A stretch of DNA of 64,000 bases from Scenedesmus sp. ARA3 (Eukaryota; Chlorophyta; Chlorophyceae; Sphaeropleales; Scenedesmaceae): positions 1 through 64,000 of the forward strand of contig RWJK01001896.1 of assembly GCA_004335835.1 (NCBI GenBank), read 5' to 3'. The translations under genes were made by a program, and so were the position numbers. Shown piece by piece: positions 1 through 13,700 of the stretch (positions are counted from its first letter, which is position 1; the number at the start of each line of letters is the position of its first letter). The notes below the pieces were generated by a model. That model made no database searches, was not told the origin of the DNA, and worked only from the letters and a program-made list of their open reading frames with translations.

Positions 1-434
1 TGGCAGCTGCAGAAGGCCACAGGCAACCACATTTTCAAGACCAACAGCAACCGTCCGCTGCTGGCCAAACCACTCCCAAACCTGTGGTGCAGTGAAAATG
101 GGATTGCTCCACAGCGGCGCATGCCAACACAGCTCTGCCACATCCAAAGGTGCTGTACCAACGTGCCGCAGCGGGGGCAGAGCCCGTAACCCTACGGCAA
201 ACGCATGTAGTGCAGAGGGAAGGCACACATCCGCAGGAGCAGAAGGGAATAAGTATTGGCGGCCACACAACAGCAAACCCCAAGGGCTGCTACCAGTGGT
301 ACGCATGAACAAGTCTGTATTGGCAGCCCAACAATGCCACAACTGCCGTGCAACTGCCACCCAAGGCACAGTACTGCCTTGCAGGAACGGCAATGCTTCA
401 CAAGCCCACCGCGAAAACAGATGATGGTGGACCG
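1..434. other. No gene recognised (left edge)
   Basis: This stretch has short open frames on both strands, but none has a recognisable protein signature and none matches the dynein linker sequence that should precede the first visible dynein exon. It contains loosely repeated GCAAC/CCACA-rich words. It may be intron or intergenic DNA upstream of the dynein exon at 827. Confidence 0.5.
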
Positions 435-479
435 GCAACAATCCAAAACCCCCACGGCGTGGGGGTTTTGGATTGTTGC
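435..479. repeat. Perfect 21-bp inverted repeat with a 3-nt loop
   Basis: The arms 435-455 and 459-479 are exact reverse complements and are separated only by GGC. The arm contains CCAAAACCCCCAC. It ends 38 bp before the tRNA-Val gene. A transcript would fold into a very stable hairpin. No link to a known element is evident. Confidence 0.9.
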
Positions 480-517
480 GGCGGCAATCACAGGTCCCTC
501 AGCTCAATCAGGCAACA

Positions 518-591
518 GCAATCATAGTGTAGTTGGTTATCACGTGTGCCTCACACGCACAAGGTCCCCAGTTCGATCCTGGGTGATTGCA
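518..591 (+). tRNA. trnV-CAC: tRNA-Val (anticodon CAC), intronless
   Basis: A complete cloverleaf can be drawn. The acceptor stem is 518-524 paired with 584-590 (7 of 7 pairs). The D arm starts at 527. The anticodon stem is 545-549 paired with 557-561, with loop CTCACAC giving anticodon CAC at 552-554. The T stem is 567-571 paired with 579-583, with loop TTCGATC. Position 591 (A) would be the discriminator, and CCA is not encoded, as expected in eukaryotes. The D and T arms provide the internal A and B boxes for RNA polymerase III. Only a short T run follows (CTTT near 600), a weak terminator. The gene lies on the same strand as the dynein gene, 235 bp upstream of its first visible exon, so it sits either inside a dynein intron or just outside the gene. 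Confidence 0.93.
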
Positions 592-826
592 CACATCAAT
601 CTTTGATTGACAGGCACATGTGTGGCCTTGTTTTGTTCCTGGCATGCATCTGTGGTCGTGAGGGGCCCCTGCCTGTGCTGCGTGTTGTCCTGGCGTTGGG
701 TTACACGTCTGAAGCGAAACCGCTCTTTGCTCTTGGCAGGACCATCAAGCATGAACTGTGGGCGCATATTGCCTGCAGATCTGTGCTGTGTGAATGACCA
801 CTGCCCCTGTCCTGTTGCTGCTGCAG

Positions 827-3800
827 GTCAACCAGCTGGTGGGCCTCATCGAGCTGATCAATGGAGACCTGAGCAAGCTGGACCGCAAGAAGCTCATCAC
901 GCTGTGCACCATCGATGTGCACGCACGCGATGTAGTGCAGCGGCTGATTGATGAGCGCGTGGAGAGCGCCACATGCTTCCAGTGGCAGAGCCAGATGCGC
1001 TACGTTGTCAGCGAAAAGACCAAGCTGTGCCAGGTGCGTAAGTGGCAGCAGATGCCTGTGGTGAGGTGCCGGAGCAGCACGCCAGAAAGGGGGCAAGCTT
1101 CACTGCCACGTTGGAGCAGCAGTGTGCCTGTTGGACAATGATAGAGATGGCTCAAGTTAGGAGTTCGACTCAACGGCTGTTTTGTGTGGTGGCTGCCTGC
1201 GGCGCTGTTAAACTCTAGATGTCGGCTGCAGCCGCCGCCAAGCAGTGTTGCTCTTGCTGCCTGCACAGCTGCTTCAATTGCTGCATCACTTACTTTTTGC
1301 ACTGTGTGTTGCCTCCTGCTGCACAGGTCAACGTTAGCGATGCCGAGATCGCGTACAACTACGAGTACATCGGCAACTGCGGCAGCCTATGCATCACGCC
1401 GCTCACAGACCGCTGCTACATCACACTCACACAGGCGCAGCGCCTGGTGCTGGGCGGCGCACCAGCGGGGCCAGCAGGTACGTTCGGCGGCCAGACTGCT
1501 GTAGCAGACACATTTCGTAGTTTTGAATCTGTTGGTGTACAGCATACAATTGCTGCACTGCTCTGGCAACATCAAGCTGCTGACATTTCAATGCTCTACT
1601 GATGCATGGCAGGTACTGGCAAGACCGAGACCGTCAAGGACCTGGCGCGTGCTGTGGGTGTGCAGTGCTATGTGTTCAACTGCAGCGACCAGATGGACTA
1701 CAAGGCCATGGGCCAGATCTACAAGGGCCTGGCACAGACAGGCGCCTGGGGCTGCTTCGACGAGTTCAACCGCATCCCTGTGGCAGTGCTGTCAGTGTGC
1801 AGGTGAGTGGGCAGCGCATGGCAGCAGCCTGCGTTGGTTGTGCCCGGTATTTTGCCGCCGAACTTTCATGGACACGGGATGCCTATTTCAGGGCACAGCT
1901 CCCTGACTCCAGCCCTAGCATGCTGGTACATACTGCAACTGCAGCTGCTGATGTGTGCATGCTGCTGCTGACGTCCTGCAACTCTACTGCACCCTCCTGC
2001 GCCACTCAGCACGCAATACAAAACGGTGCTGGACGCGCTGCGTGGCCGCAAGGAGCGCTTCATGTTTGAGGACGTGGAGATTGGGCTCAAGCCCAGCGTC
2101 ATGGCCTTCATCACCATGAACCCAGGGTACCCTGGCCGCGCAGGTGAAAACCGACGCGTAGGCGATGGATATCATCCCTTGCAGCTTGCATTTTGAGCGT
2201 TGTGGATGAGCTGGGATGCTTGCTTATAAGTTTAGCATGTGCTGGTTACCGTTCTGTACGACAGAAGGAGCAGCTGCCACTGCAACAGATGGAAATCGTC
2301 ACACACAAACAATTGCTTTGGTGTGCCTGCCTTCTGTCCGCTTGCAGAGCTGCCGGAGTCGCTCAAGGCGCTGTTCCGGCCGGTGTCGATGGTGGTGCCC
2401 GACCTGGGCCTCATCTGTGAGATCATGCTCATGGCCGAGGGCTTCCAGATGAGCAAGATCCTGTCGCGCAAGTTTGTGATCCTGTACAAGCTGTGCGAGG
2501 ACCTGCTCAGCAAGAGCAAGCACTACGACTGGAAGCTGCGCGCGATCAAGACCACGCTGTACGTGGCGGGCGGCATGAAGCGCGCCGCACCAGAGCTGAC
2601 AGAGGACAAGGTGAGGGTGTAGCCAAAGTTGCCAACAGATTGCTGCTGGCTGGAGGCATCAGCACCCTTTGTTACATGCACATGCTTTTGTAGGCCCTGA
2701 GCAGCCCTTATTGTGCAGCATATGTTCGCACATCACGACTCGCTTCTGTCCACGCCGTGCTGTGCGCTGCTATTGCCTTAAGCCGCCGCGCTTTCCTGTT
2801 GACGTTGCCTGCAGGTGCTGCTGCGCGCGCTGCGCGACTTCAACCTGGGCAAGCTGACCAGCGACGACACCTCCATCTTTGTGGGGCTGTTGAATGACCT
2901 GTTCCCGAAGACGCTGGAGCTGGTGCCGCGTGCAGTGGAGAAGGACTTTGAGTCCAAGGTGCGTAGCCATACCTGCATGTGATGAAGCTCGCACTTGCGC
3001 CGTGGGCTGCGTGTTGCGCTGCGGCGGTGTGCATATGCCCCCCCCATCACCATGTGTTGATATCAGGGGAGAGGTTGAGCGCAACTGCTATGTGCGACAC
3101 TCCTCACACACATCATTGGCTTGGCTGCAGGTGAAGGAGGCTGCCATGGAGCTGGGCTACCAGGCTGACGAGACCTTCTGCCTCAAGATCAGCCAGCTGC
3201 GTGAGCTGTTTGTGGTGCGCTGGAGCGTGTTCCTGCTGGGCCCTGCGGGCTGCGGCAAGACAGCCATCTGGCGCACGCTGATGAAGGCACAGAACAACGC
3301 AGGGGAGAAGACGGTGAGGCGTGGCTGCGTCTGCTTGCAGGAAACGCTGCTGATGCTGCAGGGATTGCAGAGGACCCACAGGACAAGGGATTGTTTGCGT
3401 GCTGCAGCTAAGCTATCACATTTCACGTCTTTGAATGCCGCTGCACAACTGATGTTCGTCTTGAAACCAGGTGTACAAGCCCATCAACCCCAAGGCTGTC
3501 ACCCGCAACGAGCTGTACGGCTACCTGCACCCCAGCACCCGCGAGTGGAAGGAGGGCCTGGTCAGCGTCACCTTCCGCGACATGGCCAACAACAGCACCA
3601 ACAAGCACCAGTGGATTGTGCTGGACGGTGACATTGATGCAGGTGCGTATCAAGAGAGAAGCTGCTGTTCCACCTGCATGTATGCGTCAAAATTCTTGAG
3701 CTGCGAGGGCTGCTGTGCTGCTGTGCTGCTGTGCTGCTGTGCCTTAACAATACATGAAGCCCTATGCTCGCCTGCTGACAAGCTGTGGCTGCTGGCACTG

Positions 3801-6800
3801 CTAACACCACTATCTCAACTGTTTCCGCCCCTGCCACGCCCCACAGAGTGGATTGAGTCCATGAACACAGTCATGGACGACAACAAGATGCTCACACTGG
3901 CCAGCAATGAGCGCATCCCACTCACACCCAGCATGCGGCTGCTGCTGGAGATCAACCACATGAACCATTGCAGTCCTGCCACGGTCTCGCGTGGCGGTGT
4001 GATCTTCGTGAATGTGGATGATGTGGGCTGGAAGCCAGTGGTGGACAGCTGGATCGAGAAGCTTGAGGTGAGCATTTGGCAAGGATTGTTTGTCATAGGC
4101 ATCCTGAGCAGATTTATAGCTGCTGGTGCTCAGCCTGTGCTGGTGCGCGCTGCACACAGCAAAGCTTGTCCGCATGTTACTTGCTGCTAGTGCTTGCAGT
4201 CCCACATCTGCATTCCTGGCACCCGTGTGCATACGCTGCTGTTTGCATGGCTGATAGCCTGGCAAGCTTGCAGGAGTGTCTCATTGCTGCTAACCCATCT
4301 GTGCATGCCAACCTGGCTGCTGCGCCGTGCAGGCTGTGGAGTACCGGCCGCTGCTGACCACGCTGTTCAGCCGCTACGTGGACCCCTGCCTGGAGCACTG
4401 CAGGCGCAACTTCAAGACCGTGGTGCCGCTGCCAGCTGTCAACCAGGTGAGTCCCCTGCAGCTGCAGGTTATCAAGTGACTGGCTGGCTTGGCACCGGCA
4501 TGCTGCAGGCATGCCGCATTGCTGTTCGGAACACGATGTGTTGCAGCTGGCTGCTGGTGTGGCCACATGCTGCTGAGATGCAGGAGTGATGTGCTGCTGC
4601 TGCTGCTGCTGCTGCAGGTGATGACCATCTGCAAGATCCTGGAGGGCATCCTGCCCAAAGAGAGCGTGCGCGGTGCGCCGCCACCAGACAAGAAGCTGCT
4701 GGAGTACCATTTTGTGTTTGCGTGCGTGTGGGCCTTCGGCGGCTGCATGCTGGTGGACAAGGTGAGGCACTGTGTGTAGCAGGGGTGGCAGCTGTGACTG
4801 CTTGTGCGCAGGCTGGTTATGGGCCTCCAGAGTGCAGCTTTGCAGATGGGGTCTGTGGTTTTGGCACTCTGCAAACCAGCACTTAAGCGTGCCTCAATCA
4901 TTGTGTGTCTCTCGTGCATCTGTAGGTCACGGACTACCGCACACAGTTCTCCAAGTGGTGGGTCAGCGAGTGGAAGAACGTGTCCTTCCCAGAGAAGGGC
5001 CTGGTGTATGACTACTATGTGGATGAGGCGCAGTGCCTGATGGTGCCCTGGGACGACAAGGTGCCCAAGTTCACCTACAGCGCTGATGCTGCTGCTGGCG
5101 GCGCGCTGTTTGTGCCGACTGTGGAGATGACGCGGCTCACGTACTTCCTGGACAGCCTGGTCATGAACAGGTGGGTGCTCAGGACTGTTGAGAGTTGTTG
5201 GTTGTTTTGAGCCACTGTTCATGGCAGACATCGCCAGCTTTTACGCGCCGCAAATTCGAGTTTTCTGTGAAGCAGCATTGTATGCGCTTGCTGGGCGGCG
5301 CGCTGACAATTGTGTGTTATGGTGTCTGCTGCTGCTGCAGGCACTACGCCATGTTTGTGGGCAACACCGGCACCGGCAAGACCGCCATCATGATGAATAA
5401 GCTGCGCAGCATGGACCCCGAGGCCATGGCCTACACCACCATCAACATGAACTCCTTCAGCGACGCGCCCAGCCTGCAGGTCTTGATGGAGCAGCCGCTG
5501 GAGAAGAAGAGCGGCGTGAGATACGGCCCGCCAGGCTCCCGCAGGTGCGTGTGCCAGGTCATGCGGCAGCTTGCTCACATGTACACAGCTGAAGCAATGT
5601 GTGGCAAGTGTAAACAAGCATGCTGTTGCCAGCAACACAGGCAGCAGTAAAAGTGGAGCTTTACTCATGTCAAGTCTTTTACAAATCCATGTAAATCAAT
5701 TCACACTTGTCAAGGCTTCACTTGTACTGCTGCCTGGGTCGCTGGCCACAACTTGCTTGTTTACACTTGCTGTCACCTGTGGGGTGTCACATCGCACAGC
5801 AAGAACATCATTGTCGATTGCAGACGCTGCAGGATGGCCTTGCTCATGCACGTACCAACTGCTGCCTCCATCCTGTTTGCAGGCTGGTGTACTTCATCGA
5901 CGACATGAACATGCCGTTCGTTGACAAGTACGACACGCAGTCAGCCATCGAGCTGGCTCGCCAGCTTGTTGACTACCGCGGCTGGTACGACAAGGTCAAG
6001 ATCTTACTCAAGGAGGTCATGAACTGCCAGTACGTGGCCTGCATGAACCCCACCGCAGGCAGCTTCAACATCACGCCACGCATGCAGCGCCACTTTGTGA
6101 CGTTCGCAGTGCAGATGCCCAGCGCGGAGATTGTGCGCAGCATCTACTTTGCCATCATGGATGGGCACCTGAGCAGCGGCGGCTTTGACAGCGATGTGGC
6201 GCGGCTGTCTGGCAAGCTGGTGGACGCCACCATTGAGCTGCACCGCCTGGTGGGTGGTGCTGGAGCAGCTAGGGCTTGCTGCAAACATGCATGCTGCATG
6301 CTGGCTGGATCTGAGGCTTGTCAGCTGAGTGCTGGTGGGCAGCAGCTGCTGCCACCATAGACAAAGCAATGGAAACATGCCAGGCTGTTCACATTGTGCA
6401 TGCCGCATCTTACGTGTTTCACTTGCTGCTTTTCAAGCACCATGTTCCAACCCTGTGGTGTTTGTGTGTGCAGGTGATGAACAACTTCCTGCCGTCTGCG
6501 GTCAAGTTCCACTACCAGTTCAACCTGCGCGAGACGTCAAACATTGTTGGCGGCATGTGCAGGATGACCAAGGATGTGTACAGGCAGCCGGTGCAGGTGA
6601 GCCACCTTGAGTGCAGCCCTGCAGCAGCCGAGGACGCGTTGTGGCCTTTGTGCGCTTGCTGAGCCCTGCGCTGGTGTGGGTGCAGCCATTTGTGTGGTTT
6701 ACGTGTATGCTTGTGTGTTTGCTGTTTTAATGCCCTAACACTTGTCCCTTACACTGCCACTTGCTGCTGCTGCTGCCGCCGCTGCTTTCCCAGGCTGCGC

Positions 6801-9800
6801 GGCTGTGGGTGCACGAGTGTGAGCGCGTGTTCCGCGACCGCATGGTCAACGACACGGACATGGCCAAGTTTGACGAGTTCAGGGCGTCAGTGACCAAGAA
6901 GTACTTTGAGGACCTGGGCCTGGCCAGCGTGGAGGAGCGGCCGCTGCTGTTCACCAGCTTCATGCAGGTGCGGCTCTGCTGCTGCTGTGGCTGCAGTGGC
7001 TGGTGCCTGCGTAACAGTGTTGTCAATTCTGCCCCGCTCGCCATTGCAAGACACCGGCAACCCTCAGCATTGAAAGCAAGCACTGCATGCTGCGGTGCAC
7101 ACCATGCGCAGCTGCTGACCACTGCTGGTTTGCTCTGTTCCCCGTCTGCTTTGTCAAACACAGCAAAGCGCCGATGATACCCCGGTGTACACGCCAGTGC
7201 CTACGTATGAGTCCCTGAAGAAGGACCTTGAGGACAAGCTAGCAGAGTACAACGAGACGAATGCTGTGATGGACCTGGTGCTGTTCCAACAGGCTATGGA
7301 GCACGTCACGCGCATCAGCAGGATCATCGACCTGCCAAGGTGAGTAATCAGACGGCGGGAGAGGGGTGTGGTCTGTGCATGAGTCCTAGCAGCTTTCTGG
7401 CTGCCTCATGCGTGATCTACATGTTACTCAAACACATTATGCCTAGTACACCATGATATGGCTGCACTTTGTTTTGCTTTGTCATTCAAAGAAGCACTGC
7501 ATTGCTGAATGTGGGAATGTTGTTGGATTGCTGCAGGGGCAATGCTATGCTGGTGGGCGTTGGCGGCAGCGGCAAGCAGTCCCTGGCACGCCTGGCAGCT
7601 CACATCAGCGGCTATGACGTGTTCCAGATTGCGGTCAGCAGCACCTACGGTGTTGCAGACTTCAAGGAGGCACTGCTGGCACTGTACACAAAGGTGCGCA
7701 GGGTGTGCAACAACATGAGGGCAAACAACGGTTATGGCGCCTGCTGCTGATGCATTACTTCTACCTGCTTGGCCTTGCATGCGCCCTGCACGCCAGCTTG
7801 GCATGTGCACTGCCAAGCGGGTGATTCTTGTTTGCTGGAATCTGTCACAACAATATATGCCCTTTCTGTCGCTGGTGTAAATGCAGGCTGGTGCCAAGGG
7901 CCAGCCCGTGGTCTTCCTCATGACTGACAACCAGATTGTGAAGGAGCAGTTCCTGGTGTACATCAACGACCTGCTGTCCACGGGCATTGTGTCAGACTTG
8001 TTCACGCCAGAAGACAAGGACAACTTCTGCAATGCAGTGCGCAACGAAGTAAAGGCCACAGGGCTGTTGGACACCAATGAGAACTGCTGGGACTTCTTCA
8101 TCAACAAGGTGAGCTGATGTATGCTTATCTAAAAGCAGCAGCACTGAGGCTGCAGCGGTGATGGACAATGAAGCATTGCTTTGCTTAAGGAGTGCGGGCT
8201 GCCGTGCGCTGCTGCCGCTGCTTGCATGCTTCATACAATCTGCATGCATGTGTGCTAGAGGCGTAGCATGTACTGTAGTGCTCATCTTTTTTAACCAGCG
8301 CAGTCTCACGTTTGCTTACCTGTGCATGCCTGCTAACTGTGTGTGTGTATGTGTGTGTGTGTAACCTTTGCCTGCAGGTGCGGCGCTACCTGCACGTGGT
8401 GCTGTGCTTCAGCCCCGTCGGCGACAAGTTCCGCATCCGCGCGCGCCAGTTCCCCGCGCTGGTCAACTGCACGCAGCTGGACTGGTTCCACGGCTGGCCT
8501 GCAGAGGCGCTGCTGAGCGTGGCCACGCGCTTCCTGGCTGATGTGCCGGATGTGAATGAGGAGCTGCGAGTCAGCATGGCGCAGTACATGGCGCAGGCAC
8601 ACCAGGTATGCATTTCAGTGCTGGATGGCCAGAAGTGTACGTTTTGTATGATGCGGCATCTAGCATCTACGCTGCTGTTTGTGATCTGATGTGGCTTCAC
8701 AGTGCTTGTGCCTGCGCTGTGGGCTGTGGTGTTAGATGAATGCTGTGTTTGGGCAGCTGCATGGCAATTCCGCCCAACAAGCTTGCGCGTTGCTGCTGTG
8801 CGTGTTCCTGCAGTACGTGAGCGAGGCCAGCCAGCAGTACCTGCAGAGCTTCCGCCGCTACAACTACACCACGCCCAAGAGCTACCTGGAGCTCATCGCG
8901 CTGTACAAGCTGCTGCTGGCACGCAAGCGCGCGGAGCTGCAGGCTGCCAAGGAGCGCCTGCAGAACGGCGTGGAGAAGATCGCGCAAGCATCTGCACAGG
9001 TCCGCGCCTTTCTTTGCCTGAAGTCAAAGTGGCCTCAAAGTGCCTGCATAAGGCATGCCAGGGAGGAAGCATTCATGTAACCTGTTAAATAGGCATTGCT
9101 TCGGCAGCAGAGCATTGCCAAGGCCACATGCTGATGCTGTCTTGTACTGCTGCTGCTGCCGCTGCTGCTCCAACGGGCAGGTTGCTGATCTGCAAGTCGC
9201 ACTGCGTGAGGAGCAGATTATTGTTGAGGAGAAGAAGGCGCAGACAGACGAGCTCATTGTCAGCATTGGCAAGGAGAAGGCTGTCGTGGATGAGGCGGTT
9301 GAGGCAGGCAGGGAGGACGAGGAGGCAGCCAGCAGGCTGCAGAACGAGGTGCAGGCCTTCCAGGAGGAGTGCACAAAGGATCTGGCTGCAGGTGTGTGGC
9401 AAGGGCTGTTATTCCAAGAATCTGCTGGCTTTGCCGTTGACGTTGCAGATGCAGACAGCATCTCAGGGTAGCAGCATGATATGTTTGCTTGCTTGTACCA
9501 GAGATGTTTGCGCATAACCCATTGTGTTGGTTTGTGTGGCTGCTGGGTTGCACAGTCTGTGCGTATGTGCCAGCATCCTGATGCCTGCTACTCTGCTCTC
9601 TTTTGCTTGCAGCTGAGCCCATCATCGCCGAAGCTGAAGCCGCCTTGAACTCTCTTGATAAGGGCTCCCTTGGAGAGCTCAAGTCATTTGGTTCTCCAGC
9701 CGCCGAAATCGTTCAGGTGGGCTGCACACCCTGAAAACATTTTCTTGTTGGGTGCAGACTACAGCTTCAGCTAGCACTTAATGCTGTATCAGCTTGTGCA

Positions 9801-10675
9801 CCCATGGGTCATGTGGTGGTTGACACCAGATGCCAGCCGTCAAGCTCTGTCTGTCTTCAACTCACTAATGTATTCTCCTGTGGTGCCCTTCCTTGCCGCT
9901 GCGCTGCCCTATCCCAGGTGGTTGCTGCTTGTATGACCCTGACTGCCGCTGGCGGCAAAATCCCCAAGGACCTCAGCTGGCCAGCAGGCAAGAAGTACAT
10001 GGGCAACGTTGACGCGTTCCTGAAGTCCCTGTTGAATTTCGACAAGGACAATGTGCCTGTCAACTGCGTGGATGCTTGTGAAAAGGAGTACATCTCAAAT
10101 CCTAACTTCAACGCCGACTACATCAGGAGCAAGTCCAGTGCTGCTGCCGGCCTGTGCGGTTGGGTGGTCAACATCTGCAAATACTTCAGGATTTATCAGG
10201 TGAGGGCGCTGCTCAGCAGGCTTCTGCATTTGCCTGCCCTCCTTAGCTACAGCGACTATACCGCATATGTATGCGAGTGATGTAGTTGTGCTGCAGCTGC
10301 CAGAAAGGTCATCCTGGTGCTGCCGCTGGCTGCTGTAGGTTGTTGCGCCCAAGCGTGCCGCGCTGGCTGAGGCCAACCGCAAGCTTGAGGCCGCCAACAA
10401 GAAGCTGACAGGCATCCGAGCCAAGGTCAAGGAGCTGCAGGACAAGGTGGCTGCGCTGGAGGAGTCCTTCATGAAGGCCACCGAGGACAAGAACGCTGCC
10501 ATTGCACAGGTGCGAGGGCTGTCTGCTGGTGTGAATAGGACCGGACAGGTGTGGCTTTTGTGCCAAGGTGCTGAGCTGTTAGCCTGGCAGGTGTGCGGAG
10601 TGCAAGTGCTGGAGGGCAAGTGCAATGCACTGATTCGGCTATGCAGCTGATAAAGATGTGATGGTGCTACTGTTG

Positions 10676-10711
<36 letters not shown>

Positions 10712-13700
10712 ACAGGCTGAGAAGACTGGCAGGAAGGCGCAGCTGGCTGATAGGCTGGTCAACGGCCTGTCAGGCGAGAACAAGCGCTGGAGTGAAACCA
10801 TCAAGAAGATGGAGATCACGGGTGGCAAGCTGGTGAGGTTCTGGGTGCTCTACCTGTCAACATGGCCGTGCTTGCTGACCATGCCTGTCCTGCCAGCATA
10901 CGCAGATCTGCATCTGCAGCTGTACGCCAGAGTGCAGCATGACCCTGCAGCTTGCCATGTCAATCCTCATGTCCACTTGAACTGTAAATTCATCTGCCGT
11001 TCCCACAACGGCTTTACGACTGCTCTGCTAATGTGCTTTGTTTCCTGCAGATTGGTGACGTCCTGCTTGCATCAGCCTTTGTGTCGTACGCCGGTCCCTT
11101 CAACATGCTTCTGCGCAACCAGCTGGTGGAGGAGAAGTGGCGGCCAGACCTCATCCAGCGCAACATCCCCCTGTCTGAGGGCATCAAGCCTTTGGACCTC
11201 CTGACTGATGACACCAAGCGCGCCAAATGGGCGAACGAAGGCCTGCCCATCGACCCCTTGTCGGTGGAGAATGGCGCAATCATGACAAATGCGTCCCGCT
11301 GGCCGCTGATGATCGACCCACAGCTGCAGGTGGGCGCCCGGCGCTGGCTACAGTGCACAGCTGCACTTAAATGTCAACCTAAGGCACAGGCAGTGACAGC
11401 AGCAACCTTTCCATGCAGTACAACAATCACCCACAACCCTGCTCACTGCCACCTGGTTGTGCTCTGCTTGCTCTATCAGATGTGGCTGTAAGTGCAATCA
11501 AAATCACATGTCACCCCAAGAAGTCTCTATTCTTCTCACTTAAGTCTCACTCCCTTGTTTGTGGCGTGCTGCAGGGCATCAAGTGGATCAAGAACCGCGA
11601 GGAGGCCAACGGCCTAGTTATTTTGCAGCAGAGCCAGCCCAAGTACATCGACAAGGTGCTGCAGTGCATCGAGAACGGCACGCCGCTGCTGTTTGAGAAC
11701 CTGCCCATCAAGATCGATGCAGTGCTGGATCCTGTGCTGGGCAAGAGCACCGTAAAGCGTGGCCGCAGCATCATCATGAAGATCGGAGATGCTGAGGTGG
11801 AGTACGACCCCAAGTTCAGGCTGTACCTCCAGGTGAGAACTCTAGTGTGATATACCTACACCTGGTGGTGTGTGCACTGTTGCTTTGCATGGTGCACAGC
11901 ATCAGAGCTTCCACTCTGGTGTCAGGACTTGGTAAGGTAGAGATGTGTGCAGTTTATCACGGTTTTTTACTTCTACATGCACCTCATACATTGCACAGAT
12001 GTTGCTAACGCGTGCTTGGCTCCACCTGCTGCCGCAGACCAAGCTGTCCAACCCGCACTACAAGCCCGAGATTGCGGCGCAGACCACGCTGGTCAACTTC
12101 TGCGTGACAGAGAAGGGCCTGGAGGACCAGCTGCTGGCCCTTGTGGTCAACCACGAGCGGCCAGACCTGCAGGAGCAGGCTGGTGCGCTGGTGCGGCAGC
12201 TGGCGGAGTACACCGTCACGCTCAAGGAGCTGGAGGACAGCCTGCTGTTCCGCCTGGCGAATGCACAGGTGCGTGGGGGTGTGCGTGCAATTGCTTGCCA
12301 GATTGCCTTGATATGCACATGCGATCATCTGCAGGTGAGGCTCAGTCAGCACTGCTGCTGCGTGCTTTACTGCCCTGCTTGAAGTTCATCTGCTGCTGTA
12401 CATCAGCTCACCAGGTTGTACATCATGCATTCCTATGGCTGTGCGTAGGGTGACATCCTGGAGGACATTGAGCTGATTGAGAACCTGGAGGAGACCAAGC
12501 GCACCGCCATGGACATTGCGGACAAGGTCAAGCAGGCCAAGGTCACAGAGGTGTCCATCAGCAAGGCGCGCGAGGTGTACAGGCCCGTGGCTGCGCGCGG
12601 CAGCCAGGTCTACTTCCTCATCGACAACCTGAATGCGCTGGACAGGTGTGCGCAGAGGGACGTCTGCTGCCCTGGGGCACCTCTTGAGAAATGTTGCCTT
12701 GCTGTTTGCCGAGCTGTTTGACACTGACACCAAACACTGTTTCTTAACATACATATATGTCACATCGCCGCCTGCAGGGTGTACCACTACTCCATGGCCA
12801 ACTACGTGGCCATCCTCAAGAAGGGTATGGACATGACGCCCGGCGGCAAGGACGAGGCAGCAGTGCCGGCAGCTGAGCGGCTGGGCCAGGAGGTGGAGCT
12901 GGAGCGGCGCGTGGAGCTGCTGGTGGAGACGACGTGCTACGTGCTGTTCAACTATGTGGCCCAGGTGCGTGCTTGGGGCTGTGGGGTGTGGCTATGCAGC
13001 GCAGCTGCGCGACTGTGAAAGGCGGTGCCTGTATACAATGTAGTATTATGCGCGTCTGGAATCTGACTGTATTGCTGCATTGCTGCTCAATGTGCAGGGC
13101 CTGTTTGAGCGCCACAAGCTGATCGTGGCCACGCAGCTGTGCATGGCGGTGCTTCGCTCCAAGGGCGAGCTGCAGCGCTCCAAGTTTGAGTTCCTGCTGT
13201 CCGGGCCCAAAGAGATGGGTGTGGACAACCCGCTGACTGACTGGGTCAGCGAGAGCGTGTGGGGCAGCGTGCAGGCGCTCAAGGAGCTGGAGGACTATGC
13301 TAGCTTGCCGGATGACCTGGTGGGCAGCAGCAAGCGCTGGAGGGAGTGGATGGAGCTGGAGCGGCCAGGTGCGGGTGTGGGGGTTGTGCTGGGTGATGGG
13401 GGTTGTGCAGGGCTGGAAGGGGTATGGATGGCAGCAAGATGCAGCCCGACCGTTACAAGCAGGCCTGCTTGCGTTCTGGAGTGGTATGTAAGCAGTTGCA
13501 GCATCATGTTCCAGCACAGCAATCACCCCTGTTCGTATGCAGCGCATAGGCATGCATGTGCTGACACTACTTTTCATGCATTTGCCTGCGCATCTGTGCA
13601 GAGGACGAGCCGCTGCCTGGCGACTGGAAGCGCATGCCAGAGTTTGACCGGCTGCTGCTGTTCCGGGCGCTGCGGCCGGACCGGCTGACTGCTGCCATGA

